64,000 nucleotides of DNA from Paracoccaceae bacterium (GCA_013214575.1 JABSSD010000151.1:1-64000); one strand, 5' to 3'; shown: positions 8,758 to 17,249, counted from the stretch's first letter. Notes: generated by a model from the letters alone, not told the origin. Program-made: numbers and translations.

Positions 8758-9183
8758 TCACCCTTTGACCCAGCCCACGATCTGACCTTCGCGCATCGCA
8801 CCCGACTGACGTTTCTTTTCCTTGCCACGCTCAAAGGCGATCATCGTGGGGATGCCCTTGATGCGATAGCGCGCACCGGTGGATTGGTGGGCCTGGGTGT
8901 TCAGCTTGACCAGCCGCGCCTTGCCGCTCAGCTTTTTGGCCGCCTTGGTGAACTCAGGCCCCATTGCCTTGCAGGGGCCGCACCAGGGCGCCCAGAAATC
9001 GACGATCAGCGGCAGGTCATCGTTCTGCGCCGCCTTTTGCAACACCGCCGGGTCCACATCCACTGGCTTGACCGGCATCAGCGCTGCACCGCAGGTGCCA
9101 CAGATGGGCGCCGCGCGCAGTTTATCCTCGGGGACCCGGTTCAACTGGGCACAAGACAGACAGGTCAGGGTTTTCGCCCCCAT
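8758..9183 (-). CDS. trxC: Thioredoxin 2 (zinc-type)
   Basis: Cytosolic protein disulfide reductase. The 141 residues begin with the two CxxC pairs of the zinc-binding N-terminus unique to thioredoxin 2 (CLSC at 8-11, CGTC at 28-31). The thioredoxin fold follows, with active site WCGPC at 67-71 and the cis-proline region GIPTMIAFERG. In the known family the zinc site makes the protein responsive to oxidative stress. The ATG at 9183 has GGAGG seven bases upstream. It is convergent with the DUF4157 gene. Confidence 0.94.
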   Translation of the reverse strand: MGAKTLTCLSCAQLNRVPEDKLRAAPICGTCGAALMPVKPVDVDPAVLQKAAQNDDLPLIVDFWAPWCGPCKAMGPEFTKAAKKLSGKARLVKLNTQAHQSTGARYRIKGIPTMIAFERGKEKKRQSGAMREGQIVGWVKG

Positions 9184-9361
9184 GATGCATCCTCCGCAAG
9201 TATGCTCAAAGTCCCATACAGGCTTTGTGGCTCGGGGCTCAAGTTCAATTAATCGTCATCCAAGGTGACCGCCGCCCATGACGGACAACCGCTAAAACCG
9301 TTGACCCTACTGGCCGCTGCGCCAACTGTGAACTTAGTGTTCCCAATGTACGAGTGTTGCC

Positions 9362-9943
9362 ATGTCCCCTGTCCGCCTTAACCGCCGCCGTTTCCTCTGC
9401 TCTGCTGTCGCTGGGGGCGTTGCCCTGTCGCTGCCCGACCTGGCCGAGGCCCGGTCAAAGCCCGCAGTGTTTGACCCCAGACCGCAGGAAGTGCGGATCA
9501 AAAAGGGCTTTGAGGCAGGGCAGATGCTGATCCTGCCCCGCTCATACTATCTGTATCTGGTCACCGATAAGCGTAAAGCGATGCGCTACGGCGTTGGTGT
9601 CGGCAAGGCCGGGCTGGAGTTCACCGGCTCGGCGGTGATCGAGGTCAAAAAGGAATGGCCGACCTGGCGGCCGACGGATGAGATGATCGAGCGCGAACCC
9701 CGCAGCTATGCGAAGTTTGTCGACAACAAATATGTGCAGCCCGGAGGTCCCGATAACCCACTGGGCGCGCGGGCGCTCTATCTGTTCCAAAACGGTGTCG
9801 ACACCTATTTCCGCATCCACGGCACCACCCAGCCGCAAACCATCGGCCAATCGGTTTCAAATGGCTGTATCCGGATGCTGAACGAGCACGTCATCGACCT
9901 GTATCAGCGGGTTCCACTGGGGACTGTGGTGACGGTTCTTTGA
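9362..9943 (+). CDS. L,D-transpeptidase (YkuD family), Tat-type signal
   Basis: Periplasmic enzyme predicted to form 3-3 peptidoglycan cross-links or attach proteins to peptidoglycan. The 193-residue precursor starts with LNRRRFLCSAVAGGVALS, a twin-arginine-like signal ending near AEA. The YkuD catalytic signature is complete: His153 in RIHGTTQ and the nucleophile Cys169 in SVSNGCIRM. The length is typical of the compact one-domain versions common in Roseobacter. It stands alone between trxC (divergent) and tesA (convergent). Confidence 0.9.
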   Translation: MSPVRLNRRRFLCSAVAGGVALSLPDLAEARSKPAVFDPRPQEVRIKKGFEAGQMLILPRSYYLYLVTDKRKAMRYGVGVGKAGLEFTGSAVIEVKKEWPTWRPTDEMIEREPRSYAKFVDNKYVQPGGPDNPLGARALYLFQNGVDTYFRIHGTTQPQTIGQSVSNGCIRMLNEHVIDLYQRVPLGTVVTVL

Positions 9944-10010
9944 CCGGTCCAACATACCAACTTTGCCGTTCACGCTAATTCCCCTTGGCCGACCCGCCGC
10001 CCCGCAAGAG

Positions 10011-10655
10011 CTAGGGACCGGAAATCCGCGCCACCAGTTTCAGTGCAGTGGGCCCCAGAGCGGCAACATTCAAGGCAACGCCTTCGGCATTGGGGTGGAT
10101 GCCATCGCGCTGCAAATAGCGCTGTGCGGCGACCGGATCACCTGACACCTGCGCCGTTATCCCGGCAAAAGCATCCTCAAACAGCAGGCTGTCATGCTCC
10201 GCCGCCAGATCGCCATAGATCGCATCAAACTCGGCCTTGTAGACGGGTCCAAAATTGCCCGGTGCCAGCATTCCGATCAGTAGCACCTCGACCCCCTGTG
10301 CTTGGGCTGCGGACAGAATGGCCGACAGATTGGCCTTGGCCCTGTCGGCTGGCATGCCGCGCAACAGATCATTGCCACCCAGCAGTACGATCAGCCCCTG
10401 CGGGTCGTCGCTCAAGGTCCAGTCGATCCGCGCTGCGCCGCCCGCCGTGGTGTCGCCCGACAGACCGGCATTGGTCAGCGTGACCTCGGCGCCGTGGTCC
10501 GTCAGCCAGCGTTGCAGCTGCGGCACCAGCCCCTGATCCGGGCCCAGACCATAGCCATGCACCAGACTGTCGCCAAATGCGGTGATGCGCAGCGGTTCCG
10601 CCAGGGCCCCTGTGGTAATAAATATAAAGGCCAAAGCGGCCAGCACCTTGTGCAT
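10011..10655 (-). CDS. tesA: Periplasmic arylesterase / lysophospholipase, GDSL family
   Basis: SGNH hydrolase of the TesA type: cleaves thioesters, aryl esters and lysophospholipids in the periplasm. The start at 10655 gives a signal peptide (MHKVLAALAFIFITTGALAE) with GGAGG upstream; the longer frame to 11045 merely runs antisense through the neighbouring ABC gene. Block I is FGDSLVHGYG (nucleophile Ser30), block II has NAGLSGDTT, block III LLGGNDLLRG and block V DGIHPNAEG (Asp184, His187). It is divergent from a ybbA/ybbP-like ABC pair, the same association as in E. coli (tesA-ybbA-ybbP). Confidence 0.93.
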   Translation of the reverse strand: MHKVLAALAFIFITTGALAEPLRITAFGDSLVHGYGLGPDQGLVPQLQRWLTDHGAEVTLTNAGLSGDTTAGGAARIDWTLSDDPQGLIVLLGGNDLLRGMPADRAKANLSAILSAAQAQGVEVLLIGMLAPGNFGPVYKAEFDAIYGDLAAEHDSLLFEDAFAGITAQVSGDPVAAQRYLQRDGIHPNAEGVALNVAALGPTALKLVARISGP

Positions 10656-10704
10656 TTCTGTAAAACCTCCATATCGCAACGATAAACCAATTAGGCAGAG
10701 CCCC

Positions 10705-11427
10705 ATGATATTGCAAACCACCGCTCCAATCCTGCGTCTCCAAGATGCGTCTTTGTCGCTGAATGGCAATACCGGAGTGGTGGATATTCTGCAGCAGATC
10801 AATCTCGATGTTGCTGTCGGCGAGACATTGGGGCTGGTTGGCCCCTCGGGGTCGGGCAAGTCGTCGCTGCTGATGCTGATGGGCGGGCTGGAACAGGCCA
10901 GCGGCGGCATCATCACCGCGCTGGGGCAGGATCTGACCGCCATGAACGAGGACGCGCTGGCCCGGTTCCGCCGCGACCACATGGGCGTGGTGTTCCAGAG
11001 CTTCCATCTGATCCCCACCATGACCGCACTGGAAAACGTCGCCACGCCGCTTGAGTTGGCCGGTCACGCCGATGCCTTTGAACGGGCGCAGGCTGAACTA
11101 GAGGCGGTGGGGCTGGGCGCCCGCGCCGGGCATTTTCCGGCGCAGCTGTCCGGTGGTGAACAACAGCGGGTGGCGCTGGCCCGCGCGGTGGCACCACGGC
11201 CTGACATTCTGCTGGCGGATGAACCCACTGGCAATCTGGACGAGGCCAATGGGCGGGCCATTATGGATCTGTTGTTTGACCTGCGCGACCGCCATGGCGC
11301 CACTCTGATCATGGTCACCCACGCCCCCGAACTGGCGGCGCGCTGTGATCGTGTGGTGCATCTGCGCGATGGTCGTATTGATACCGCAGCCAGTCAAAAG
11401 GCCACCGACCAAAAGGCCGCAGAATGA
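10705..11427 (+). CDS. ABC transporter ATPase, YbbA/LolD type
   Basis: The 240-residue nucleotide-binding subunit of an FtsX-type ABC exporter. Walker A GPSGSGKSS at 46-54, ABC signature LSGGEQQRVALARA at 148-161, Walker B LLADEPTG at 169-176 and the H-loop VTHAPELA are all intact. The chosen start (ATG 10705) lies in the short gap divergent to tesA. The stop overlaps the next start by four bases (ATGA), so it is translationally coupled to its permease. By analogy with E. coli YbbA-YbbP it probably acts at the inner membrane on lipid or hydrophobic substrates; this is inference from context. Confidence 0.93.
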   Translation: MILQTTAPILRLQDASLSLNGNTGVVDILQQINLDVAVGETLGLVGPSGSGKSSLLMLMGGLEQASGGIITALGQDLTAMNEDALARFRRDHMGVVFQSFHLIPTMTALENVATPLELAGHADAFERAQAELEAVGLGARAGHFPAQLSGGEQQRVALARAVAPRPDILLADEPTGNLDEANGRAIMDLLFDLRDRHGATLIMVTHAPELAARCDRVVHLRDGRIDTAASQKATDQKAAE

Positions 11428-13955
11428 AGTCCCTGTTCCCCTCGCTGTCGCTGGCCTGGCGCTTTGCCCGGCGCGAGTTGCGCGGCGGCTTGCATGGGTT
11501 TCGTATCTTTCTGGCCTGTCTGGCGCTTGGCGTTGGGGTGATCGCTGCCATTGGCACCGTGCGGGCCTCGATCGAATATGGCCTGTCCAGTCAGGGTGCG
11601 GTGATCCTTGGCGGTGACGCCGAGATGGAGTTCACCTACCGATTTGCAGACACAGACACCCGCGCTTGGATGGCTGACCGTGCCAGCGCAGTGTCCGAGA
11701 TCGCCGAGTTCCGCTCGATGGCGGTGGTGGGTGAGGATCGCGCCCTGACCCAGGTCAAGGCGGTGGATGATCTGTACCCGCTGACCGGCTCCGTAGAGCT
11801 ATTGCCTCCGATGCCGCTCGCGCAGGCCTTGGCAGGCGCCGACGGTGTGCCCGGTGCGGTCATGCAACTGGCCCTGTCGGCGCGTCTGGGGCTGCGGCCG
11901 GGTGATATCTTTCAACTGGGCACGCAGGATTTCCGCCTGATGGCCGAGATCGTGGTTGAACCGGATGCGGCGGCTTCGGGCTTTACCATCGGTCCACGCA
12001 CGCTGGTCGCAACCGAGGCGCTGCAAGCCTCGGGGCTGTTGGCCGCTGGCACCCTGTTTGAAACCAAATACCGCATGGATCTGCCAGACAGCACCGATCT
12101 GGAGACGATCAAGCAACAGGCGCTGAGCCAGTTTGAGGACAGCGGCATGCGCTGGAGCGACGCCCGCAACGGTGCCCCCGGTATCACCCGGTTTGTCGAG
12201 CGGCTGAGCTCGTTCCTGATCCTTGTTGGCCTGTCCGGTCTGGCGGTTGGCGGCATCGGGGTCTCGGCTGCGGTGCGGGCCTATCTGGCGACCAAGACCT
12301 CGACCATTGCCATCCTGCGCACCCTTGGCGCCGATCGATCAACCATCTTCCTGACCTATTTCCTGCAGATCGGCGCCCTGGCGCTGCTGGGGATTGTTAT
12401 CGGTTTGGGGATTGGCGGCTTGGGGCCGGTACTGCTGGGGCCGCTGATTGCAGCGCAGCTGCCGTTCCCGGCAGATTTCTCACTGTCCCCGTCGGCGCTG
12501 GCTGAGGCGGCGATTTATGGCGGGCTGACCGCCTTTATCTTTACCCTCTGGCCACTGGCCCGCGCCGAACGCATCCGGGCTGCGGCGCTGTTTCGCGATG
12601 CTTTTTCCGGCCGCAATCACCTGCCTGCCCCGCGCTATCTGCTGGCCACCGCCCTGGCCCTGGCGCTGCTGGTGGGGTCGGCGGCGCTGTTCAGCGGCGC
12701 GCCTGAACTGACCCTGTGGAGCGCGGCTGGATTGGCGGCGGCGCTGGCGGTTCTGCTGCTGGCAGCGCTGGCGATTGGCGCTGTGGCGCGGCGCTCAACC
12801 CGATTGGCGCGGGGCCGTCCGGCGCTGCGCTGGGCACTGTCGGCCATTGGCACCGCCCGGGACGGCGCCACTCCGGTGGTGCTGTCGCTGGGGCTGGGGC
12901 TGACCGTGCTGGCGGCGATTGGCCAGATTGACGGCAATATGCGCCGCGCCATTGGCGACAACCTACCAGACCGCGCGCCGTCTTATTTCTTTGTCGATAT
13001 CCAACGCGACCAGATGCCCGCCTTTGCCGCGCGTATCAATTCGGACCCGGCAGTGTCCAAAATGCAAAGCGCGCCGATGCTGCGCGGCGTTGTCACCAAG
13101 ATCAACGGCCAATCCGCGCGCGAGGTGGCCGGCGATCACTGGGTGGTCCGGGGCGACCGCGGCATCACCTATGCGGGCGCACAGCCCGAGGGCACCCAGA
13201 TCACCGCCGGCAGCTGGTGGCCAGAGGATTACACTGGCCCGCCGCAGATCAGTTTCGCCGCTGAGGAGGCCGAGGAACTGGGGCTGCAGCTGGGCGACAC
13301 CCTGACCCTGAACATTCTGGGCCGCGACATCACTGCGACCATCACCAGCTTCCGCGAGGTGGATTTCTCCAGCGCTGGCATGGGCTTTGTGCTGGCCCTG
13401 AACGAGGCGGCCCTGGCCAAGGCGCCACATAGTTTCATCGCCACTGTCTATGTGGAGCAGCAGGCTGAGGCGCAGATCCTGCGCGATCTGGGCCGGGACA
13501 TGCCCAATGTCACCGCGATCCGGGTGCGCGACGCGATTGAACGGGTGTCAGAGATCCTGCGCCAGATCGCCTCGGCCACCGCTTACGGTGCGGCGGCAAC
13601 GCTGCTGACCGGGTTTCTGGTGCTGCTGGGCACCGCTGCCGCGGGCGAGCCGGCGCGGCGCTACGAGGCGGCGCTGCTGAAAACCCTTGGCGCGTCACGG
13701 GGGCGTATTCTGGCCAGCTTTGCCCTGCGCTCGGTTATTCTGGGAGCGGGGGCCGGGTTGGTGGCACTGGCGGCCGGAACCGCCGGCGCCTGGGCGGTGA
13801 ACACCTATGTGTTTGAAATCAGCTATCAGGTGATCTGGCCCAATGCGCTGGCCATCATTGCTGGCGGCGTGCTGGCGACGCTGCTGGCCGGGCTGGCCTT
13901 TGCCTGGCAACCGTTGGCGACCCGACCGGCCGGGCAGCTTCGGTGCCGCGAATAG
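11424..13955 (+). CDS. FtsX-family ABC permease, YbbP type
   Basis: A large 843-residue permease with the double-FtsX architecture of YbbP. An N-terminal helix (FLACLALGVGVIAAIGTVRA) is followed by a large periplasmic domain. Helices come around residues 255-400, including LVGLSGLAVGGIGVSAAVRA. A further block of helices lies near 410-500 (LLATALALALLVGSAALFSG), then a second periplasmic domain and three C-terminal helices. It starts inside the ATPase stop codon. The pair with the divergent tesA gene suggests a lipid-related or esterase-coupled export role, unproven. Confidence 0.92.
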   Translation: MKSLFPSLSLAWRFARRELRGGLHGFRIFLACLALGVGVIAAIGTVRASIEYGLSSQGAVILGGDAEMEFTYRFADTDTRAWMADRASAVSEIAEFRSMAVVGEDRALTQVKAVDDLYPLTGSVELLPPMPLAQALAGADGVPGAVMQLALSARLGLRPGDIFQLGTQDFRLMAEIVVEPDAAASGFTIGPRTLVATEALQASGLLAAGTLFETKYRMDLPDSTDLETIKQQALSQFEDSGMRWSDARNGAPGITRFVERLSSFLILVGLSGLAVGGIGVSAAVRAYLATKTSTIAILRTLGADRSTIFLTYFLQIGALALLGIVIGLGIGGLGPVLLGPLIAAQLPFPADFSLSPSALAEAAIYGGLTAFIFTLWPLARAERIRAAALFRDAFSGRNHLPAPRYLLATALALALLVGSAALFSGAPELTLWSAAGLAAALAVLLLAALAIGAVARRSTRLARGRPALRWALSAIGTARDGATPVVLSLGLGLTVLAAIGQIDGNMRRAIGDNLPDRAPSYFFVDIQRDQMPAFAARINSDPAVSKMQSAPMLRGVVTKINGQSAREVAGDHWVVRGDRGITYAGAQPEGTQITAGSWWPEDYTGPPQISFAAEEAEELGLQLGDTLTLNILGRDITATITSFREVDFSSAGMGFVLALNEAALAKAPHSFIATVYVEQQAEAQILRDLGRDMPNVTAIRVRDAIERVSEILRQIASATAYGAAATLLTGFLVLLGTAAAGEPARRYEAALLKTLGASRGRILASFALRSVILGAGAGLVALAAGTAGAWAVNTYVFEISYQVIWPNALAIIAGGVLATLLAGLAFAWQPLATRPAGQLRCRE

Positions 13956-13975
13956 GATCAAATCTCAGCTGCGGC

Positions 13976-14422
13976 TTAACGGCCGCAGCTTATCGGTTGC
14001 AGGATCTTCATCAGATCATGGTTGTCACAGACCAGCGCCTCGAGGGTGATATCGTCCAGCGCGGCATAAAAGGCCTGTGCCGCATCTGTCAGTGCCATCT
14101 TCAGGCGACAGGCGTTGGTCAGTGGGCAACTGTTGTCCGAATCGGCAAAACACTCGGTGCTTGGCACTTCGCCTTCGACCTTGCGGAACACGTCGCCGAT
14201 GCGGATCGAGCTGGTCGGCCGGGCCAGGGTCATGCCGCCGTTGCGGCCCCGCTGGGTGTTTAGAAAATCCAATCGGCCCAATTGATTGATCACTTGGGCC
14301 AGATGGTTTTCAGAGACATTGCAGCACTTGGCAATCTCGGCCTTGGTGACCAGGCGATCGGGGTTTGCGGCACAGTACATTAGCAACCGCACCGCGATGT
14401 TGGTTCTTTTGGTAATGCGCAT
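13976..14422 (-). CDS. Rrf2-family regulator, NsrR-like
   Basis: A 148-residue transcription factor with the Rrf2 winged helix at the N-terminus (MRITKRTNIAVRLLMYCAAN, then TKAEIAKCCNVSENHLAQVI). Three cysteines follow in the iron-sulfur region (ECFADSDNSCPLTNACRLK, spacing Cx7Cx5C). NsrR senses nitric oxide through such a cluster, and the C-terminal LDDITLEALV also resembles NsrR; IscR-like function cannot be excluded. The start at 14422 is chosen over the longer frame because it aligns with the family. It is divergent from the next gene, and an FNR-type box lies 58 bases upstream of its start, so oxygen or NO control is likely. Confidence 0.87.
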   Translation of the reverse strand: MRITKRTNIAVRLLMYCAANPDRLVTKAEIAKCCNVSENHLAQVINQLGRLDFLNTQRGRNGGMTLARPTSSIRIGDVFRKVEGEVPSTECFADSDNSCPLTNACRLKMALTDAAQAFYAALDDITLEALVCDNHDLMKILQPISCGR

Positions 14423-14480
14423 TTGCGATGCTCCAATTGGAATTCCGCATTCTGTATTGCACAGGGCGGCAAAAGGCGGT

Positions 14481-14494
14481 TTGACATATATCAA
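14481..14494. promoter_or_regulatory. FNR/CRP-superfamily box in a divergent promoter
   Basis: TTGAC-ATAT-ATCAA fits the FNR/Dnr pattern TTGAY-N4-RTCAA with perfect dyad arms TTGA/TCAA. It lies between the NsrR-like gene (58 bases upstream of its ATG) and the gamma-glutamylcyclotransferase-like gene (35 bases upstream). Confidence 0.65.
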
Positions 14495-14529
14495 ATCCCT
14501 GACCTGACTGCCTGCGAGGCCCTGCGCTG

Positions 14530-15099
14530 ATGTCCAACCCCTATTTCTTTGGCTATGGCAGCCTGGTGAACCTGAGCACCCATGCCTATCACCACCCGCA
14601 ACCGGCGCGCCTATCGGGCTGGCGCCGCGCCTGGGTGCATACCGAGCTGCGCGAGATTGCCTTTCTGTCGGCGGTGCCCTGCGCGGGCAGCGAGATCGAC
14701 GGGCTGATCGCGGCGGTGCCGGGGGCGGACTGGGACGCGCTGGACGGTCGCGAATACGCCTATGACCGGCTGTCGGCTATGGGCGCGGTTGTCCATGGGC
14801 TGCAGCCCGCGCCCGAGATCTCGCTATATGCGGTGCCACGTTCTGCCCAAATAGCGGGGTCAAAGCGCCACCCGATCTTGCTGAGCTATCTGGATGTGGT
14901 GGTGCAAGGCTATGATCAGGTGTTTGGCGCGGCGGGCGTGGCGGCGTTTTTCGCCAGCACCGATGGCTGGGAGGCCCCGATCCTGAACGACCGCGCCGCG
15001 CCGATCTATCCGCGCCACCAGCAGCTGCAGGCGGCCCAGCAGGAGCTGGTGGATCAGCATCTGGAGATGATTGGCGCGCGGGTTATTGTGGCGGGGTAG
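14530..15099 (+). CDS. Gamma-glutamylcyclotransferase-like protein (ChaC/AIG2 fold)
   Basis: A 189-residue cytosolic protein with the substrate-binding YGSL motif near the N-terminus (YFFGYGSLVN), as in gamma-glutamylcyclotransferases that release 5-oxoproline from gamma-glutamyl peptides such as glutathione. The rest (RLSGWRRAWVHTELREIAFL and the following barrel strands) is consistent with that fold. A catalytic acidic residue cannot be assigned with confidence. It is divergent from the NsrR-like gene, with an FNR-type site between them. A perfect hairpin starts at the base after its stop. Confidence 0.75.
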   Translation: MSNPYFFGYGSLVNLSTHAYHHPQPARLSGWRRAWVHTELREIAFLSAVPCAGSEIDGLIAAVPGADWDALDGREYAYDRLSAMGAVVHGLQPAPEISLYAVPRSAQIAGSKRHPILLSYLDVVVQGYDQVFGAAGVAAFFASTDGWEAPILNDRAAPIYPRHQQLQAAQQELVDQHLEMIGARVIVAG

Positions 15100-15131
15100 G
15101 CGGGTGGTGCGTGCAAGCACGCACCACCCGC
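15100..15131 (+). terminator. Perfect stem-loop directly after the stop
   Basis: GCGGGTGGTGCGTGC (15100-15114), loop AA, GCACGCACCACCCGC (15117-15131): 15 perfect pairs starting at the base after the TAG. There is no T run, so it may protect mRNA ends rather than terminate by itself. Confidence 0.65.
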
Positions 15132-15479
15132 AGGGCAGACAGGTTCAGTGAACGACAGCAACCAGAGTGCTGCCCCTTTGGGACGTGCCGCCTAGTGGTC
15201 CGGCCTGCGCCTGACCTGAGGTTGGAGAGGTGGAAACGGTCCGCGCCGCGGCAAACAATGCGGCGGAGTGAGAACCGCAAGGGTATTGATCCGGGGCAGG
15301 GCACGCCAATCAACCAAATCGATCTCGAAAAGGCAGTCACAACCAAGCGAAATTCGCGATTTACTGAGTGTTTTTATCCGCTTAGTCTGGTATTTATGCG
15401 GATTTCCGTGCAAAGTTCTGCCGTCCAACGGCTCCCCTCAAACGTCCAAGTTTCAGGGCTGAAAATCAAATGGAACGAC

Positions 15480-15755
15480 GGGGCGTTTGCCTGTTTTTTC
15501 AAGGCTTCCGGCCCCTTCGGATCCCAATTCAGAAGGCGCAACGCACGGGTCACCGCATGGCTGGGGAGAACATCGCTGCTTTCATATTTCTGAAATGCGT
15601 TCGGCCCGCCGCCGATTAGACAGTCGGCATCTTTCTGGGTTGGTTTTGGCCCTTTCCGAATTCGGCGAACGGCCTTTGTAGGTGATGGACATTGGGCGAA
15701 CGCCCCGTTCCATCAGTTGGCCCGTCCCCGGCAGGTTGGGTTGCGCGTTCCAGTC
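15480..15755 (-). pseudogene. Remnant of an MqsA/YgiT-type antitoxin
   Basis: Two pieces of an MqsA-family antitoxin are legible on the minus strand. The first (15755 to about 15666) reads LPGTGQLMERGVRPMSITYK then GRS, matching the family N-terminus (CPETG-x-M-x-RG-x-RPM-x-x-x-YKG). The second, one base out of frame from about 15667, reads RRIRKGPKPTQKDA, then GGGPNAFQKYESSDVLPSHA and VTRALRLLNWDPKG, the family's C-terminal helix-turn-helix. The middle of the protein is missing, and the pieces join at a short shared word around 15660-15680. No mqsR toxin gene was found on either side. It cannot make a normal antitoxin. Confidence 0.82.
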
Positions 15756-16062
15756 CTAGCTGAACAGGGCACCATAATGGTGTGATTTTAATGGTTTGAG
15801 TTCTCCAGTTAAACAGAAAACCAGCGCTTATCGAAACGGTTTGCCACAAAATCACGCGCGTTTCTGAGCTCGGTTATACGGTTTTTCACGCCAAAATTTC
15901 TACATAATTCACTTTTCATTCAGACTAACTCTACGGTCTGTTATCGGCAGTCAGTGCGCAACGGGTTGAAAAGCTGCATATAAATCGCACATCGGCTCAC
16001 TGTATATGTGGTTTTTCCTACCTATAGGATAGGCGCCTGTACGCCATTTCCCTACGAGTTAC

Positions 16063-16320
16063 ATGGGACAGGCCGCCTCGTACGAGTATATCTGGCGCCG
16101 CGCGGGCAGTCAGGTCCAGTATTGTGCCGAGCCGTTCGAGACTGACGGCAGCCCTGTGGCCACCATCGTCATTGCCCGCTGCGCGCATGCCAAGGCAGGT
16201 TCCCTGAGGTGGAACATCCGTTTGACACCGGCCTGCCCCCCGACATCACCATTGCGGTCAGTCTGGATAAGGCGAACAGCGCGCCGCGGGATTACGACTT
16301 GTTGACGCTTGGTCGGCCAA
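16063..16320 (+). pseudogene. Frameshifted recombinase-like remnant
   Basis: Frame 1 reads YEYIWRRAGSQVQYCAEPFE, TDGSPVATIVIARCAHAK and GSLRWNIR. Near 16222 the expected sequence continues in another frame as FDTGLPPDITIAVSLDKANS and APRDYDLLTLG. Together they resemble the C-terminal part of proteins labelled recombinase family in alphaproteobacterial mobile elements (pattern RWNIRLDTGL-PDIT-AVR-D-AN-P-DYYLLP). That family name is from memory and provisional; the frameshift and continuous similarity across it are the firm part. The downstream end is lost. Confidence 0.5.
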
Positions 16321-16469
16321 CAGATCACCGACCGCAAGGCCGCTCGATACGCGCGCGGTCTTTGCGGTTGAAGGGGTGTGTCGTGGGAATGGGACCGCGC
16401 TTGTTTGGTCACGGTGCGCGCCTAGCCGCCCAGCCCGCGCCTGACCTAACGTTCGGGAGTGAGAGCCGT

Positions 16470-16515
16470 CTTGGAAACGATCCGGGGGATCGTTTCAGGC
16501 TCGAACCGGCGGAGC
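16470..16515 (+). repeat. Hairpin repeat family 2, copy B
   Basis: Stem GAAACGATC (16474-16482) and GATCGTTTC (16488-16496), loop CGGGG, followed by AGGCTCGAACCGGCGGAGCC. It matches the minus strand of 8701-8748 except in the stem, where both arms have changed together. Confidence 0.65.
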
Positions 16516-16609
16516 CGAACGCCCCTCCAAATAGCGCGCCCTCAGCAACACTCACCCCAAGTACAACACCAATGTTCTGCCCCTTTGGGGACGTAAGGCA
16601 TAGCCGCAC

Positions 16610-16672
16610 GGCCCGCGCCTGACCTTCCCCCCGGGAAGGCGCTTTGCACCTCCCCAAGGTCAGGCACGGGCC
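16610..16672. repeat. Palindromic repeat family 1, copy A
   Basis: Left arm GGCCCGCGCCTGACCTT, a 29-base invariant centre containing CCCCGGGAAGGCGCTTTGC, right arm AAGGTCAGGCACGGGCC. Sixteen of seventeen pairs form. It ends the degenerate region, 150 bases before the orphan gene at 16823. Confidence 0.8.
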
Positions 16673-16822
16673 TTGGGGTAAATATTGTAGGCCAACGTTC
16701 CTGCTTGTAGGTTATGAGTGTATTGGATTTGAGGTTATTATCTATGAGAGAGCAAGATCATCTATCAAACGCCGTGTCCATTAAGTGGGCATTTCCAACG
16801 CGATTTCAGGAGCACCCTAGTT

Positions 16823-17230
16823 GTGCTACTTAGTCTAGTTCTTAAGGTGCCAGAGCTAAAATACTCACTGGCGCGTGTTCAATTTTTAAAATTGTATGTC
16901 TTTTGCCTCATGATTTCATCAAGAGGCTGGTTTTTTGCATGGTTTGTGTTTGTGATGATTTCCGGGGTTGTGAGCTCGCTGGAATTGGTCGTCGATTCCA
17001 ACGATAAATATAGCGCGGTGCTGGGTGTTCACGGACTGGGTGTCATGCTCATAGTCATTATCTCTCTGCCGTTAGGAATATTGATTTTCGTGACCTGCAT
17101 AGATTGTATGTTAGCTGGCCTTCGGGCTCGAAATCAGTTTCTGTTGGGCAGTATTTTCAGCAGCAAATCTTACGACGAAAAACAAGCTAAATTGCTACGT
17201 GACATAGAGCGATCTAACGATCGCCAATAA
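16823..17230 (+). CDS. Orphan AT-rich membrane protein, 135 aa
   Basis: Function not recognised. It starts at GTG with AGGAG ten bases upstream. Two strong membrane segments are visible (GWFFAWFVFVMISGVVSSLE near 34-53, and GVMLIVIISLPLGILIFVTC near 72-91). A short hydrophilic loop containing VVDSNDKYSAV lies between them, and a charged cytoplasmic-type tail ends in DIERSNDRQ. Base composition is clearly more AT-rich than the neighbours, which together with the repeat-rich flank suggests horizontal acquisition. It is convergent with ettA and separated from it by a strong hairpin. Confidence 0.65.
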   Translation: MLLSLVLKVPELKYSLARVQFLKLYVFCLMISSRGWFFAWFVFVMISGVVSSLELVVDSNDKYSAVLGVHGLGVMLIVIISLPLGILIFVTCIDCMLAGLRARNQFLLGSIFSSKSYDEKQAKLLRDIERSNDRQ

Positions 17231-17249
17231 GAGAAAATAATCTCCTGCA

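Larger units (their letters stand above)
15132..16822. other. Degenerate accessory region
   Basis: About 1.7 kb without an intact gene. It holds an mqsA-type antitoxin remnant, a recombinase-like remnant, one copy each of two hairpin families, and two near copies of a CTGCCCCTTTGGGACGT block (about 15169 and 16579), each followed after some 20 bases by GCGCCTGACCT. Base composition swings from AT-rich (15880-16030) to GC-rich. Confidence 0.7.

Noticed and set aside
15111-15593. 160-codon plus-strand frame in the degenerate region
   Set aside because: It covers the antisense of the mqsA remnant and a hairpin; no ribosome site, and the translation looks random.
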